From Gemmatimonadota bacterium (GTDB taxonomy: Bacteria > Gemmatimonadota > Gemmatimonadetes > Gemmatimonadales > GWC2-71-9): DNA of 59,728 bases. Within the stretch, counting starts at the first letter, position 1. Each line of letters starts with the position of its first letter. The notes under the pieces are model-generated. The model was given only the letters and a program-made list of their open reading frames with translations, made no database searches and was not told the DNA's origin. The position numbers and the translations under genes are program-made. Positions 19,734-28,859 of this stretch are shown in pieces. The stretch is taken from assembly GCA_022710485.1 (NCBI GenBank), contig JAKLGU010000012.1, positions 1-59,728 on the forward strand, given 5' to 3'.

Positions 19734-20771
19734 CTACTTGAGCCCTTCCAGGATCCCCTCGATTCGGCGCTTCTGCACCGGGTCGGTCGTCAGTGCGAGC
19801 GCCTTCCGGTAGTTGGTCGTCGCCTTCCCCTTGTCGCCCATGGTGGCGTACATCTCGCCCAAACTGTCCCACACGTTCCAGCTGTCGGGATGTTCCTTCG
19901 TGTTGCGGATGAAGATGGCGAGCGCCTCGCCGTTCCGCTTCTGGTTGAGCAGCTGGTAGCCGTAGGCGTTGAGTTGCGCCTCGGTGGCGCTGGCCAGGTG
20001 GGCCTGCCGGAGCGAATCGGCCTTGGCGGTCATCCCGCGTCGGTCGAGGATGGCGGCCTTCAGGTTGTACCTGGCAAACGTGGGAGCGAGCGCCACGGCG
20101 GTGTCGGCCCAGATCTCGGCCTGATCGATGTCACTCGTGTTGTTGAGCGCCCAGGCGGACGCCTGCTCCCACGCCGTGCCCCAGAAGCGGGGCAGGTTCC
20201 GGAGCTGGGCCGCGAGGCTGTCGAGCACGACGCGGTCGCTGTTGATGGACACCGGGAAGCTCACCGCGAGCTTCTCCCAGCGCATCGTGAGGGTGACGGT
20301 CTCGTTGGTGGGGTCGTCGAAGTTGTACTGCAGCCGCTCGGTGAACTCGGCAGGCGCCGGCGTCACGCTGAACCGCACTGCATCCTCGGCTGGATCGTAG
20401 CTGAAGGCGCCCCAGGCGTTGGCCTGCCGGCTCAGGATGACGGTCCACCGGTCGCGGCCCGGAATCATGAACACCCCGTAGCGCCCCGCCGGCAACGTGG
20501 TGCCTCCGACCGTGAACGCCGAGGTGGAGGTGAGGACCGTGTTCTCGTTGGCGCCGGCCCGCCAGACCGAATCCCACGGCACCAGCCCGCCCCAGACCAC
20601 CCGCTTGTTCACGCCGGGCCGGTGGTAGTCCACCGATAGCGTGGTGAGGCCCACCACCTGGCTCACGGTGGCATGCGGACTCGGCCAGGGCAACTCGAGT
20701 CGGTAGTTCTGGGCTTGGAGGAGGGAGGGAACGGACATGAGCAACGAGAGGACGACGGCCTGACCGCGCAT
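19734..20771 (-). CDS. DUF2911 domain protein with C-terminal TPR repeats
   Basis: A 345-residue secreted protein. ATG 20769-20771 has GGAG seven bases upstream; a TTG one codon earlier is less likely. Signal peptide MRGQAVVLSLLMSVPSLLQAQ. DUF2911 occupies about residues 30-170 (LSVDYHRPGVNKRVVWGG, WRAGANENTVL, AGRYGVFMIPG, WTVILSR). TPR-like helices follow (IDQAEIWADTAVALAPTFARYNLKAAILDRRG; WNVWDSLGEMYATMGDKGKATTNYRKAL). It is a longer relative of the 1685-2566 gene, which lacks the TPR part. Biochemical role unknown. Confidence 0.85.
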   Translation of the reverse strand: MRGQAVVLSLLMSVPSLLQAQNYRLELPWPSPHATVSQVVGLTTLSVDYHRPGVNKRVVWGGLVPWDSVWRAGANENTVLTSTSAFTVGGTTLPAGRYGVFMIPGRDRWTVILSRQANAWGAFSYDPAEDAVRFSVTPAPAEFTERLQYNFDDPTNETVTLTMRWEKLAVSFPVSINSDRVVLDSLAAQLRNLPRFWGTAWEQASAWALNNTSDIDQAEIWADTAVALAPTFARYNLKAAILDRRGMTAKADSLRQAHLASATEAQLNAYGYQLLNQKRNGEALAIFIRNTKEHPDSWNVWDSLGEMYATMGDKGKATTNYRKALALTTDPVQKRRIEGILEGLK

Positions 20772-20806
20772 CAACAGCTCCGGGCAAAGGGGATCTCCCC
20801 TCTACG

Positions 20807-20836
20807 CAAAACGGGCGGTGAGGTTCCACCGCCCGT
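20807..20836 (-). terminator. Rho-independent terminator after kinase gene 20904-23849
   Basis: Read on the minus strand, a perfect 10-bp stem (ACGGGCGGTG / CACCGCCCGT, loop of 6) is followed by TTTTGCG. It lies 68 bp beyond the kinase stop and before the next minus-strand start. Confidence 0.7.
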
Positions 20837-20874
20837 CGCTCGGTCATCACCCCGGCGAGCGCCAGGATCCAACT

Positions 20875-20903
20875 TCGTCTTCCCCGCGTCCCCGCATTCC
20901 CGC
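20875..20903. repeat. GCGGGGAA microrepeat (family C), next to kinase stop
   Basis: A run of cttccccgcgtccccgc-type units directly abuts the kinase stop codon. The same microrepeat occurs at 26171, 45812, 48264, 50447, 54380, 55402, 55987 and 56077. Confidence 0.6.
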
Positions 20904-23849
20904 CTATTGCCCCTTCACCATCCGCTCGAACCGCGGATTGTCCTTGAGGGTTCGGAAAGTGGGGTCGATCCCCAGCCACGCCGGGGTGAGGACATAGGGG
21001 CGCCGCAGCAACACCTCGATTTGGTCCAGCGCCTTCTCCGGTTCTCCAACGGCAAGATAAATCCGAATCATCTGCATCATGTTGTAGTTGAGATCGTTGA
21101 TGCCGGCATCGGTCTGCGAGGTCGCCCATTGACCCTCTGCAATCGCCTCCTGCTTGCGTCCCAGGTACGCCAAGACCAGGCCGTGGAGGGCGTGACTTTG
21201 GCCATCATCCGGGGACGCGACCAGTTGTGCCTCAGTCGCCTTGAGGGCGGAGTCCGCATACGCCTTGGCCAGTGCCGTGTTCCCCTGTTGCCAGTGCGCC
21301 GTCGCCATGGTCTGCCCCCACCAGGCCCGGTCGTTGTCGAAGGCGGCCGGGGTCAGGCGAAACATCACCTCCCGCTCGGCAGGCTCCAGCACCCAGGAAA
21401 TTTCCTGGTACCCGCCGAAGAACGCGGCCACCGCTGGCGCGGCGTTGCCGCGATCAATTGCCGCACGAACCACACCGCGGGCACCCTTCAGGTCCCCCTG
21501 CCCGAGATAGGCCATCGCCTGCCATTCGACGAGGTTGATGTCGCCCGGCACGAGCGCCATAGCGGCGTTCCCGGCGTCGATGGCCTCGTTGAACCGTCGC
21601 TGGACGAGGTACACCTGCTGGAGGGTGCCGAGGGTCGCGCCGGAACGGGGGTCGATCTCCCTCGCCCTCTCGAGCTTGATCGTGGCCGCCTCGGTGTGTC
21701 CCAACCGGGTGTCCACGGCGGCCGCGATCGAGAGGACGTCGGCGTCGTTTGGTGCGAGCCGGAGCGCCTGCTCCAGCGCCGCCGAGGCCTTTCCGGCGTC
21801 GAGGACGACGCTCGAGTAGAAACGCGCCGCGGCAGCGTATCCCGCCGGCCCGTTCGAGTCGAGCGCCATCGCCCGCTCCATCGCCTCGCGGGACCGTGCC
21901 GCCACCACCGGGTCGCGGTTGCCATTGGTGAACACCCGGGTGAGCGAGCGCGAGAGTGCCGCCCACGCGTCCACGAAGGTGGAATCGAGCGCCACCGCCT
22001 GCTCGAAGTAGCTGGCGGCGAGCCGCATCGTCCCGGCATCGACACTGGTCAGCGCCTTCCCCTTCAGATAGAGGTCATACGCTGCCACGTTAGCGGTCGG
22101 TCGCTCAGCAAGTTGCCGTTCCTCCTGTGAACCCAGCTGGGCGCCGAGCGCGCTTGCGACGCGGGTGGCGATCTGCGACTGCACCTCGAAGACGTCCGTC
22201 ACGTCGGTGTCGAAGCTCTGCTGCCAGGTCGTGGCGCCCGTGCGGCCATCCACCAGCTCGGGCACCACCTGCACCCGTCGCGTACCGCCCGCCGCCCCCG
22301 CCCAGCGGACCTTGCCGACCAGGAGGTAATCGGCGCCCAACTCCTTCGCGATCTCCTGCGGAGACTTGGTGGAACTCCGGTACTGGCCGGCGCTGCTGGA
22401 GGCGATCACGGTGATGCCGTTCACGCGGGCAAGCTTGCCGCGGACCTCGTCGCCGATACCGTCGGCGAAATAGGCGTCCTCGGCGGTGCCCTGATTCTCG
22501 AACGGCAGGATGGCCAGGCGGTTTCCGCCGGCGTGGGTGGACGTGGCCGGGCCGGAGAGCGCCAGGGCGGTGGCCACGCCGGCCCAGAGCAGCAACGCGA
22601 GCATGCCGCCCAGTGTGGCGAAACGCCAGGTGAGGAACCGGCCGAGTCCGGGCGTGTTGCCGCCTGCGCGCCGCCGCGCCTCCATACGGCCGGTGAGCAC
22701 CAGCACCACCGCCCCGACGGCCAGGAGCCCGACGGCAAACCCGATGGTCCAGCGCGGAAGGTTCCACTGGCGAATGATGGCCGACACGAGCGCCAGCATC
22801 CCCATGCACCCGAGCGCGAAGAGCCCCCAGACCTGCGTCGACGCCGGGCCGGTGGCGACGGCATACTCGCTCGTGCCGCTCCGCACTCCCTCCTGCGCCC
22901 GGTCCAGCGCAGCCACCATCTGCTGCGCGTTGGCGTAGCGGTCGGCCGGGCTCTTGGCCAGCGCCTTCATGATGGCGCTGTCCACCGACGAGGAGAGCCC
23001 GGTGCGGGAGATCGTGAGCGAGCGTGGCGCCTCGGTCAGGCTCCGCGTGATGATGGAGCGCGCCGTGGGGCCGGTAAAGGGCGGCTCGCCCGCCACCATC
23101 TCGTACATCACCGCGCCCAGGGCGTAGATGTCGGCGCGGCCGTCCACCTCGCGCTCGCCGGTGGCCTGCTCCGGCGCCATGTACTGCGGCGTGCCGACCG
23201 CGAGGCCGGTCTTGGTGAGCACCTCGCCCTCGTCGCCCAGGGCGCGCGCGATGCCGAAGTCCGCCACCAGGGCGTGCCCAGACTGCAGTAGGATGTTGCC
23301 CGGCTTGATGTCGCGATGAATGATGCCGCGGGTGTGCGCGTAGGCCAGTGCTTCCGCCACTTCGCGCCCCAGCCGCATCGCGTCGTTCACCGACAGCTGC
23401 CCTTCCTTCGCGATCCGCTCCTTCAGCGTTTCCCCCTCCACGTAGGGCATCACGTAGTAGAGCACGCCGTCGGACTCGCCCGAGTCGTGCATCGGCAGGA
23501 TGTGCGGGTGGCTGAGTTGGGCCGCCACCTGCACCTCGCGGAGGAAGCGGTCGGCGCCGAGGGTGGCGGCCAGCTCCGGTCGCATCACCTTGACCGCCAC
23601 CTTGCGGTTGTGCTTCTGGTCGTGGGCCAGGTAGACCGTGGCCATCCCGCCCTCGCCCAGCACCCGCTCGACCTGGTAGCGCCCCGCGAGGGCCTTCTTC
23701 ACCTGCGCCACCTCCACCATGCCGGTGGTGGCGGTGCGGGGCGGGACGCCGGGATCGGTCGGCGTAGCGCGCCCGCAGTGCATGCAGAACTGCGCCGCCT
23801 CGGGCAACGGTGTGTGGCAAGCGGGACAGGCGCGGGCAGCGGTGGTCAT
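20904..23849 (-). CDS. Ser/Thr protein kinase with N-terminal zinc ribbon, TM helices and TPR sensor
   Basis: A 981-residue protein starting at MTTAARACPACHTPLPEAAQF. A zinc ribbon (Cys8, Cys11, Cys22, Cys25) precedes the kinase domain: GEGGMATV (66-73), Lys87, HRDIKPGN (178-185), DFG (197-199), and GTPQYMAPEQ. Three hydrophobic stretches follow (near VWGLFALGCMGMLALVSAII, WTIGFAVGLLAVGAVVLVL, and FATLGGMLALLLWAGVATALAL). Then comes a CadC/TolB-N-like domain (LAILPFENQGTAEDAYFADGIGDEV) and about seven TPRs. An upstream in-frame extension to 24146 is rejected because it overlaps the divergent gene and lacks kinase features. Signal and targets unknown. Confidence 0.9.
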   Translation of the reverse strand: MTTAARACPACHTPLPEAAQFCMHCGRATPTDPGVPPRTATTGMVEVAQVKKALAGRYQVERVLGEGGMATVYLAHDQKHNRKVAVKVMRPELAATLGADRFLREVQVAAQLSHPHILPMHDSGESDGVLYYVMPYVEGETLKERIAKEGQLSVNDAMRLGREVAEALAYAHTRGIIHRDIKPGNILLQSGHALVADFGIARALGDEGEVLTKTGLAVGTPQYMAPEQATGEREVDGRADIYALGAVMYEMVAGEPPFTGPTARSIITRSLTEAPRSLTISRTGLSSSVDSAIMKALAKSPADRYANAQQMVAALDRAQEGVRSGTSEYAVATGPASTQVWGLFALGCMGMLALVSAIIRQWNLPRWTIGFAVGLLAVGAVVLVLTGRMEARRRAGGNTPGLGRFLTWRFATLGGMLALLLWAGVATALALSGPATSTHAGGNRLAILPFENQGTAEDAYFADGIGDEVRGKLARVNGITVIASSSAGQYRSSTKSPQEIAKELGADYLLVGKVRWAGAAGGTRRVQVVPELVDGRTGATTWQQSFDTDVTDVFEVQSQIATRVASALGAQLGSQEERQLAERPTANVAAYDLYLKGKALTSVDAGTMRLAASYFEQAVALDSTFVDAWAALSRSLTRVFTNGNRDPVVAARSREAMERAMALDSNGPAGYAAAARFYSSVVLDAGKASAALEQALRLAPNDADVLSIAAAVDTRLGHTEAATIKLERAREIDPRSGATLGTLQQVYLVQRRFNEAIDAGNAAMALVPGDINLVEWQAMAYLGQGDLKGARGVVRAAIDRGNAAPAVAAFFGGYQEISWVLEPAEREVMFRLTPAAFDNDRAWWGQTMATAHWQQGNTALAKAYADSALKATEAQLVASPDDGQSHALHGLVLAYLGRKQEAIAEGQWATSQTDAGINDLNYNMMQMIRIYLAVGEPEKALDQIEVLLRRPYVLTPAWLGIDPTFRTLKDNPRFERMVKGQ

Positions 23850-24012
23850 CGGCGCTCGGTGACAGGCTGATTGGGTGTGTGGGGGAACCGATGGAATAAC
23901 GCGCAAGAATGGGGTGGACGCAAGACGTGCCCTTCGAGGGGAATCCGCCCTCGACGCTGGCGCCACCCCTCGGTGCGCCGTACCTTGAGCGCGTCCATCA
24001 CCCAAGGCCGCC
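23850..24012. promoter_or_regulatory. Divergent intergenic region, kinase / serine hydrolase
   Basis: These 163 bp lie between two divergent starts and must hold both promoters. No strong -35/-10 pair or palindrome stands out. Confidence 0.35.
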
Positions 24013-25311
24013 ATGCTCCGCCGAATCACCACCACCACCCTCGTCCTGGCGCTCGCGGCCGTGCCGCGCCTGGTCGCGCAGGGCCTTCCGGCCGGGAAGC
24101 CCGCGGAACTCGGGTTCTCCACTGAGCGGCTGGCGCGACTCGACACCTTGTTCCAATCCTATGTCCGCGAGGGGAGGACACCGGGCGTCGTGGCGCTCGT
24201 GGCGCGGCACGGAGAGGTGGTGTGGAGCGGCGCCTTCGGCATGGCCGACCGCGAGGCGGCGCGGCCGATGAGGCCCGACGCCCTCTTCCGAATCGCCTCG
24301 CAGAGCAAGGCGGTGACGAGCGTGGCCGCCATGATCTTGGTCGAGGAGGGACGGCTGCGCCTGGACGAGCCCGTTTCCAGGTACATCCCGAACTTCGCCA
24401 CCGCGCGGGTGGCCGTGACCACCGACAGCGGCCGGGTGCTGGTCCCGGTCCGTCGCGCCGTCACCATCCGCCAGTTGCTCACCCAGACGGCCGGGCTCTC
24501 GTACGGCACCGAATCGCTGATCCGTGACGACTACCGCGCCGCCGGCCTCGGCCCCGCCGCGGGATACGGCTGGTACCTGGCCGACAAGGCCGAGCCGATC
24601 TGCGCAACCATGGACCGCCTCGGCACCCTCCCCCTGGCAGCCCAGCCGGGCGAAGCATGGATCTATGGGTACGCCACCGATGTGCTGGGGTGCGTGGTGG
24701 AGCGGGCGTCCGGCGTGCCGCTGGATCGCTTCTTCCAGCAACGGATCTTTGGGCCGCTCCAGATGAGAGACAGCTGGTTCTTTCCACCGGCGTCCCAGGC
24801 AGGCCGACTCACGGCGGTGTATGCGGTCACCCCGGAAGGCACTCTCGTCCGCGCACCGGACGGCCCATTGGGTCAGGGGGACTACATGGTCGGGCCACGG
24901 CAGGACTTCGCCGGCGGCGCCGGACTGGTCTCGACCGCGGGCGACTACGCCCGCTTCCTGCAGATGCTGCTGAACGGCGGCGAGTTCGACGGGGCGCGCA
25001 TCCTCTCGCCCGCCACGGTGTCCTTGATGACCGCACCAGCGGTGGACTCCCTGTATGACACCCCCGGGATGGCGTTCAGCCTCGGCTTCGAGGTCCTGCG
25101 GAATCCCGGGCTGGCCGGCGAATACGGCTCGATCGGCCGCTTCGGCTGGGCCGGCGCGTACGGCACCACCTACGAGGTGGACCCGGCCGATGAGCTGGTT
25201 CTCGTATTCATGCAGCAAGTCCTCCCTCGGCGCGGACTCGACCTGGCGGATAAGTTCCGGACCATGGTTTACGCCGCGCTCATCCCCCCGACACGCACCC
25301 AAGGACACTGA
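24013..25311 (+). CDS. Beta-lactamase-fold serine hydrolase (class C / EstB-like)
   Basis: A 432-residue exported protein with signal peptide MLRRITTTTLVLALAAVPRLVAQ. The SxxK nucleophile motif is SQSK (96-99); a YGY motif at 218-220 takes the place of YxN; TAGLSYG fits the loop typical of the family. The C-terminal region includes GAYGTTYEVDP, possibly standing in for the KTG strand. The group includes esterases, D-aminopeptidases and penicillin-binding-like proteins; resistance activity should not be assumed. The next gene starts 3 bp after the stop, so the two form an operon. Confidence 0.85.
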   Translation: MLRRITTTTLVLALAAVPRLVAQGLPAGKPAELGFSTERLARLDTLFQSYVREGRTPGVVALVARHGEVVWSGAFGMADREAARPMRPDALFRIASQSKAVTSVAAMILVEEGRLRLDEPVSRYIPNFATARVAVTTDSGRVLVPVRRAVTIRQLLTQTAGLSYGTESLIRDDYRAAGLGPAAGYGWYLADKAEPICATMDRLGTLPLAAQPGEAWIYGYATDVLGCVVERASGVPLDRFFQQRIFGPLQMRDSWFFPPASQAGRLTAVYAVTPEGTLVRAPDGPLGQGDYMVGPRQDFAGGAGLVSTAGDYARFLQMLLNGGEFDGARILSPATVSLMTAPAVDSLYDTPGMAFSLGFEVLRNPGLAGEYGSIGRFGWAGAYGTTYEVDPADELVLVFMQQVLPRRGLDLADKFRTMVYAALIPPTRTQGH

Positions 25312-25314
25312 CCC

Positions 25315-25899
25315 ATGCGCCAGACATCCGTGCTCGCGATCCTGACGCTCCTCGCCGGGGTGGCTGCCCCTGCCGCCGCGCAGGCGCCGACCGTCGACTG
25401 GCAGATCGCCGCCGCGGTGCTGCCCCTCCCCGACAGCATGCGCGCAGGCGCCGAGGTGCTGGGTCACCGCACGGCGGGAGGGCCGCTGGTCCAGCTCCGC
25501 GCCGGCACCAACCCGATGATCTGTCTGGCCGACGACCCGAGCGTGGAAGGCTACGCCGCCCACTGCTACCACAAGTCGCTCGCAGCGTTCATGGAGCGGG
25601 GCCGCTCGCTCCGCGCCGCCGGCATCACCAAGCGCGCGGCGGTGGACTCGGCGCGCCTGGCGGAGATCACCGCCGGCACCCTCAAGATGCCGACGACCGC
25701 CGCGGCGCTCTATTCGCTCTACGCCGACAGCGTCAATTTCGACCCGATGGCCGGGCGGCCGAAGGGCGCGAGCAAGCTGCTCTCCTTCTATATCCCCTAC
25801 GCCACCGAGGCGTCCACCGGGATTTCCGCCATGCCGCTCACCGACCAGCCATGGCTGATGTACCCCGGCAAGCCGTGGGCGCACCTGATGATTCAATAG
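25315..25899 (+). CDS. Secreted protein of unknown function
   Basis: A 194-residue protein with a clear signal peptide (MRQTSVLAILTLLAGVAAPAAAQA). No family is recognised. The mature part is compact and contains two Cys (MICLADDP and AHCYHKS), which could form a disulfide. It lies 3 bp downstream of the serine hydrolase gene, so the two are probably exported together. Confidence 0.7.
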   Translation: MRQTSVLAILTLLAGVAAPAAAQAPTVDWQIAAAVLPLPDSMRAGAEVLGHRTAGGPLVQLRAGTNPMICLADDPSVEGYAAHCYHKSLAAFMERGRSLRAAGITKRAAVDSARLAEITAGTLKMPTTAAALYSLYADSVNFDPMAGRPKGASKLLSFYIPYATEASTGISAMPLTDQPWLMYPGKPWAHLMIQ

Positions 25900-25960
25900 G
25901 GGACTGGGGACTGAGGCCTGGGGGCGGCGCAGCGCCACGAAGTTGCGTGTCGTTACGCCA

Positions 25961-25982
25961 GGGGTGGGCGTAAGCCCACCCC
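25961..25982. repeat. Perfect 9-bp stem-loop with GTAA loop
   Basis: GGGGTGGGC-GTAA-GCCCACCCC is a perfect stem with a GNRA-type tetraloop, 61 bp after the preceding stop codon. It could end the hydrolase operon, but no U-tract follows. Bases 25900-25925 carry a ggactggggactg-type repeat also present near 41250 and 57060. Confidence 0.5.
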
Positions 25983-25991
25983 GTACTGAGG

Positions 25992-26012
25992 AGTGGCTAG
26001 GGAGGGAATTGA
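25992..26012. repeat. Partial copy of tRNA-Phe 3' end
   Basis: A 21-base sequence beginning AGTGGCTAGGGAGGGAATTG repeats exactly at 26048-26068, where it is the 3' end of the tRNA gene (minus strand). The copy stops in the T-arm and has no anticodon or D-arm. It may be a remnant of integration at the tRNA 3' end or of a decayed tandem tRNA. Confidence 0.7.
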
Positions 26013-26049
26013 TCCGAAGGACAATGGGGCGTCCGGGCGGAACCCTAAG

Positions 26050-26122
<73 letters not shown>

Positions 26123-26170
26123 GAAGCGGCGGGAATATAGGGACTTACGCCCCTCTTGCCAACCCAGGGA

Positions 26171-26200
26171 GCGCTTCCCCGCTTCCCCGCAGACCCGCCT
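26171..26200. repeat. GCGGGGAA microrepeat (family C) upstream of upp
   Basis: Gcttccccgcttccccgc followed by degenerate units, between tRNA-Phe and upp. Confidence 0.6.
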
Positions 26201-26235
26201 TTCCGGACTCTCCAGCAACCCCCATATTCCCTGCC

Positions 26236-26871
26236 ATGCTCCCCTCCACCCTGACCGTCGTTTCCCACCCCCTGGTGCAGCACAAGATGGCGCTGCTCCG
26301 CAGCGTGGACACCCCCACGCGGGAGTTCCGGCAGCTGGTCGGCGAAATCGCCACCCTCCTTGCCTACGAAGCGACCCGCACCCTCGAAATCGAACCGGTC
26401 AAGGTCACGACACCCCTGGAGACGATGGAGGGCCACCGGATCCCCAGGGATCGCATCGTCCTGGTGCCGATCCTCCGGGCCGGGCTCGGCATGGTGGACG
26501 CCGTGGCCGCCCTCTTTCCCAACGCCGGCGTCGGGCACATCGGCCTCTACCGCAACGAGGCGACGCTCGAGCCCGTCAGCTACTACTTCAAGATCCCGCC
26601 CCTCGGCGCCGATAAGGTGTACCTCGTCCTCGACCCGATGCTCGCCACCGGCGGCAGCGCCTCGGCGGCCATCGCCAAGTTGAAGGAATCGGGCGCGAAG
26701 CGGATCCAGCTCATCTCCCTGGTGGCCGCCCCCGCCGGCGTGGAGCGGATGAGCCGGGACCACCCGGACGTCGGCGTCTTCGTCGCCGCGCTCGACCGCC
26801 AGCTCAACGAGCACGGCTACATCCTGCCGGGGCTGGGCGACGCCGGAGATCGGCTGTTCGGCACGACATGA
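26236..26871 (+). CDS. upp: Uracil phosphoribosyltransferase
   Basis: A 211-residue enzyme converting uracil and PRPP to UMP in pyrimidine salvage. The PRPP loop LDPMLATGGSA and C-terminal LPGLGDAGDRLFGT are diagnostic, and VPILRAGLGMVD is the conserved flexible-loop start. ATG 26236 gives the standard length; a longer frame upstream runs through the tRNA and is rejected. TATTCC at 26225-26230 lies 5 bases before the ATG, so the transcript may be leaderless. It overlaps the next gene by 4 bp (ATGA). Confidence 0.95.
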   Translation: MLPSTLTVVSHPLVQHKMALLRSVDTPTREFRQLVGEIATLLAYEATRTLEIEPVKVTTPLETMEGHRIPRDRIVLVPILRAGLGMVDAVAALFPNAGVGHIGLYRNEATLEPVSYYFKIPPLGADKVYLVLDPMLATGGSASAAIAKLKESGAKRIQLISLVAAPAGVERMSRDHPDVGVFVAALDRQLNEHGYILPGLGDAGDRLFGTT

Positions 26872-28253
26872 GACTCACCTTCCATGGCGCCGCCGGCGGC
26901 CAGGTAACTGGCTCGATGCACCTCCTCGAGGCAGCGGGGGCGCGCGTGCTGCTCGATGCCGGGCTCTTCCAGGGCCGCCGCGCCGAGACGCGCAAGCTCA
27001 ACGCCGAACTTCCCTTCGACGCCCGCCTCATCGACGCCGTGGTCGTGAGCCACGCCCACATCGACCACACCGGCCGGCTCCCCCTTCTCGTCAAGGAGGG
27101 GTACCACAACCCGATCATCGCCACGCCGGCAACGCGCGATCTCTCGGCGGTGATGCTCCCCGACTCGGCGCACATCCAGGAAAGCGATTTCGAGTTCCTC
27201 AAGCGGCACGAGCGCGTGGGGCCAGAGGCGGAACCGCTCTACAACATGGCCGACGCCGTGGCGGTGCAGGACCTCATTGAGGCGGTGCCTTACAACCGGC
27301 CCCACCACATCCGGAAGCACCTTGTCACCACCTTCATGGACGCCGGCCACATCCTCGGCTCGGCGTCGGTGGACATCCGCATCACCGAGAACGGTGGCCA
27401 TCGCCTGGTCTTTTCCGGTGATATCGGCCGGAACGGCCTTCCCATCATCCGCGACCCGGTGCCGCCCTCCGGCGCGATCGACACCCTCGTCATCGAGAGC
27501 ACCTACGGTAACCGGGAGCACGAGTCCATCGCCGGCTCCGAGGAGCGCCTCGGGGAGATCGTGCGCCGCGCTGCCGGCCGCGGCGGCAAGGTGCTCATTC
27601 CGTCCTTCGCAGTGGGGCGCACCCAGGAGCTGGTGTACGCGCTGCACTCGCTCTGGCTGACCGGCAAGATCCCCGGCGTCCCCATCTACATCGACAGCCC
27701 GCTGGCGGTGAACGCCACTGAGGTGTTCCGCCTGCATCCCGAAATCTTCGACCAGCGCGAGCAGCTCATCGAGCGCGCCAAGGCCCTCTTCGACTTCCAG
27801 CTGGTCCGCTATGTCCGGGACGTCGCGGAATCGAAGGCGCTCAACACGATGAACGGCCCCGCCGTCATCATCGCGGCGAGCGGCATGGCGGAGGCGGGCC
27901 GGATCCTGCACCACCTGCGAAACGGCATCGGCAGCCACAAGAACATCGTGCTCTTCGTCGGCTTCCAGGGCGAGCACACCCTTGGCCGCCGGATCCAGGA
28001 GGGCGCCACCGAAGTGAAGATCTTTGGCGAGATGTTCCCGGTCGCCGCGGAGATCGAGACCATCGGCGGCTACTCGGCGCACGCCGACCGGAACGAACTG
28101 CGCGAGTGGGTGCGGAAGATCGGCGGGCCAGTGAAACGCGCCTTCGTGGTGCACGGCGAGACCCCCGCGCGCGAGGCGATGGCGAAGATCCTGAAGGAGG
28201 AGGGAGTGAAAGACGTGGTGCTGCCGGCGCTCGGGCAGGGGTTCGATCTCTAG
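26868..28253 (+). CDS. Beta-CASP metallo-beta-lactamase-fold hydrolase (RNA-processing type)
   Basis: A 461-residue enzyme of the MBL superfamily. Metal-ligand motifs are SHAHIDHTG (motif II), DAGHILGSA, SGDIG, and C-terminal GGYSAHAD and VVHGE; the beta-CASP insertion lies between about residues 200 and 380 (STYGNREHES, PSFAVGRTQE, ASGMAEAGRILHHL). This architecture matches bacterial homologues of CPSF73-type ribonucleases acting on RNA in the cytoplasm. The ATGA overlap with upp suggests coupled expression. Confidence 0.9.
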   Translation: MRLTFHGAAGGQVTGSMHLLEAAGARVLLDAGLFQGRRAETRKLNAELPFDARLIDAVVVSHAHIDHTGRLPLLVKEGYHNPIIATPATRDLSAVMLPDSAHIQESDFEFLKRHERVGPEAEPLYNMADAVAVQDLIEAVPYNRPHHIRKHLVTTFMDAGHILGSASVDIRITENGGHRLVFSGDIGRNGLPIIRDPVPPSGAIDTLVIESTYGNREHESIAGSEERLGEIVRRAAGRGGKVLIPSFAVGRTQELVYALHSLWLTGKIPGVPIYIDSPLAVNATEVFRLHPEIFDQREQLIERAKALFDFQLVRYVRDVAESKALNTMNGPAVIIAASGMAEAGRILHHLRNGIGSHKNIVLFVGFQGEHTLGRRIQEGATEVKIFGEMFPVAAEIETIGGYSAHADRNELREWVRKIGGPVKRAFVVHGETPAREAMAKILKEEGVKDVVLPALGQGFDL

Positions 28254-28859
28254 GTGAAGTGGATCAAGACGCTCCTCGGACTCGGGGCCCTGGTGGTCGC
28301 GGTCAGCTATCTGGTGGCCTTCGTCTCGGTGCTGGCGGTGAGCCGCCAGGACCAGGCGCGCCCCGTCCCCGCCATCGTGGTCCTCGGCGCCGCGCAGTAC
28401 AACGGCAAGCCGAGTCCCGTGCTCAAGGCGCGGCTCGACCACGCCGCCCGGCTCTACGCCGACAGCGTCGCGCCGCTCATCGTGCTGACCGGGGGGGTGG
28501 CGGCAGGCGACAAGACCAGCGAGGCGGAGGCGGCGGCAGCCTACCTCGGCACGTCGATACCGGCTCCCGCGCTGGTGGTGCTACCCGCCGGCCGGGCCAC
28601 AGACGAGTCCATCGTGGCGGCCGCCGAGTGGTGCCGGGGCTACGGCATCACGGAGGTGGTCGTCGTCAGCGATCCCTTCCACATGCTCCGGATCCGGCTC
28701 GAGGCGCGCCGCCAGGGGCTCACCGCCTGGACCAGCCCCACCCGCACCAGCCCCATCTCGACCCGGCTGACCCGCGAGCTCCCCTACCTGATGGCGGAGG
28801 CGCTCAAGGTGCTGGTGGCGGGCGGACGGGGCGGCGCTGCGCCTACCGCAGGTACCTGA
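28254..28859 (+). CDS. YdcF/SanA-like DUF218 membrane-anchored protein
   Basis: A 201-residue protein with one N-terminal helix (TLLGLGALVVAVSYLVAFVSVLAV) and a DUF218 domain: IVVLGAAQYNGKPSPVLKARLDHA, VLTGGVAAGDKTSEAEAA, and VVVSDPFHMLR. Some family members act in envelope integrity; none has a settled reaction. The GTG start immediately follows the TAG of the beta-CASP gene, so it is part of the upp operon. Its end overlaps the convergent antiporter by 17 bp. Confidence 0.82.
   Translation: MKWIKTLLGLGALVVAVSYLVAFVSVLAVSRQDQARPVPAIVVLGAAQYNGKPSPVLKARLDHAARLYADSVAPLIVLTGGVAAGDKTSEAEAAAAYLGTSIPAPALVVLPAGRATDESIVAAAEWCRGYGITEVVVVSDPFHMLRIRLEARRQGLTAWTSPTRTSPISTRLTRELPYLMAEALKVLVAGGRGGAAPTAGT

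Noticed and set aside
24013..25311. Beta-lactam resistance enzyme
   Set aside because: SxxK and Tyr motifs fit the wider serine hydrolase family; the KTG element is not clear, so a resistance role is unsupported.
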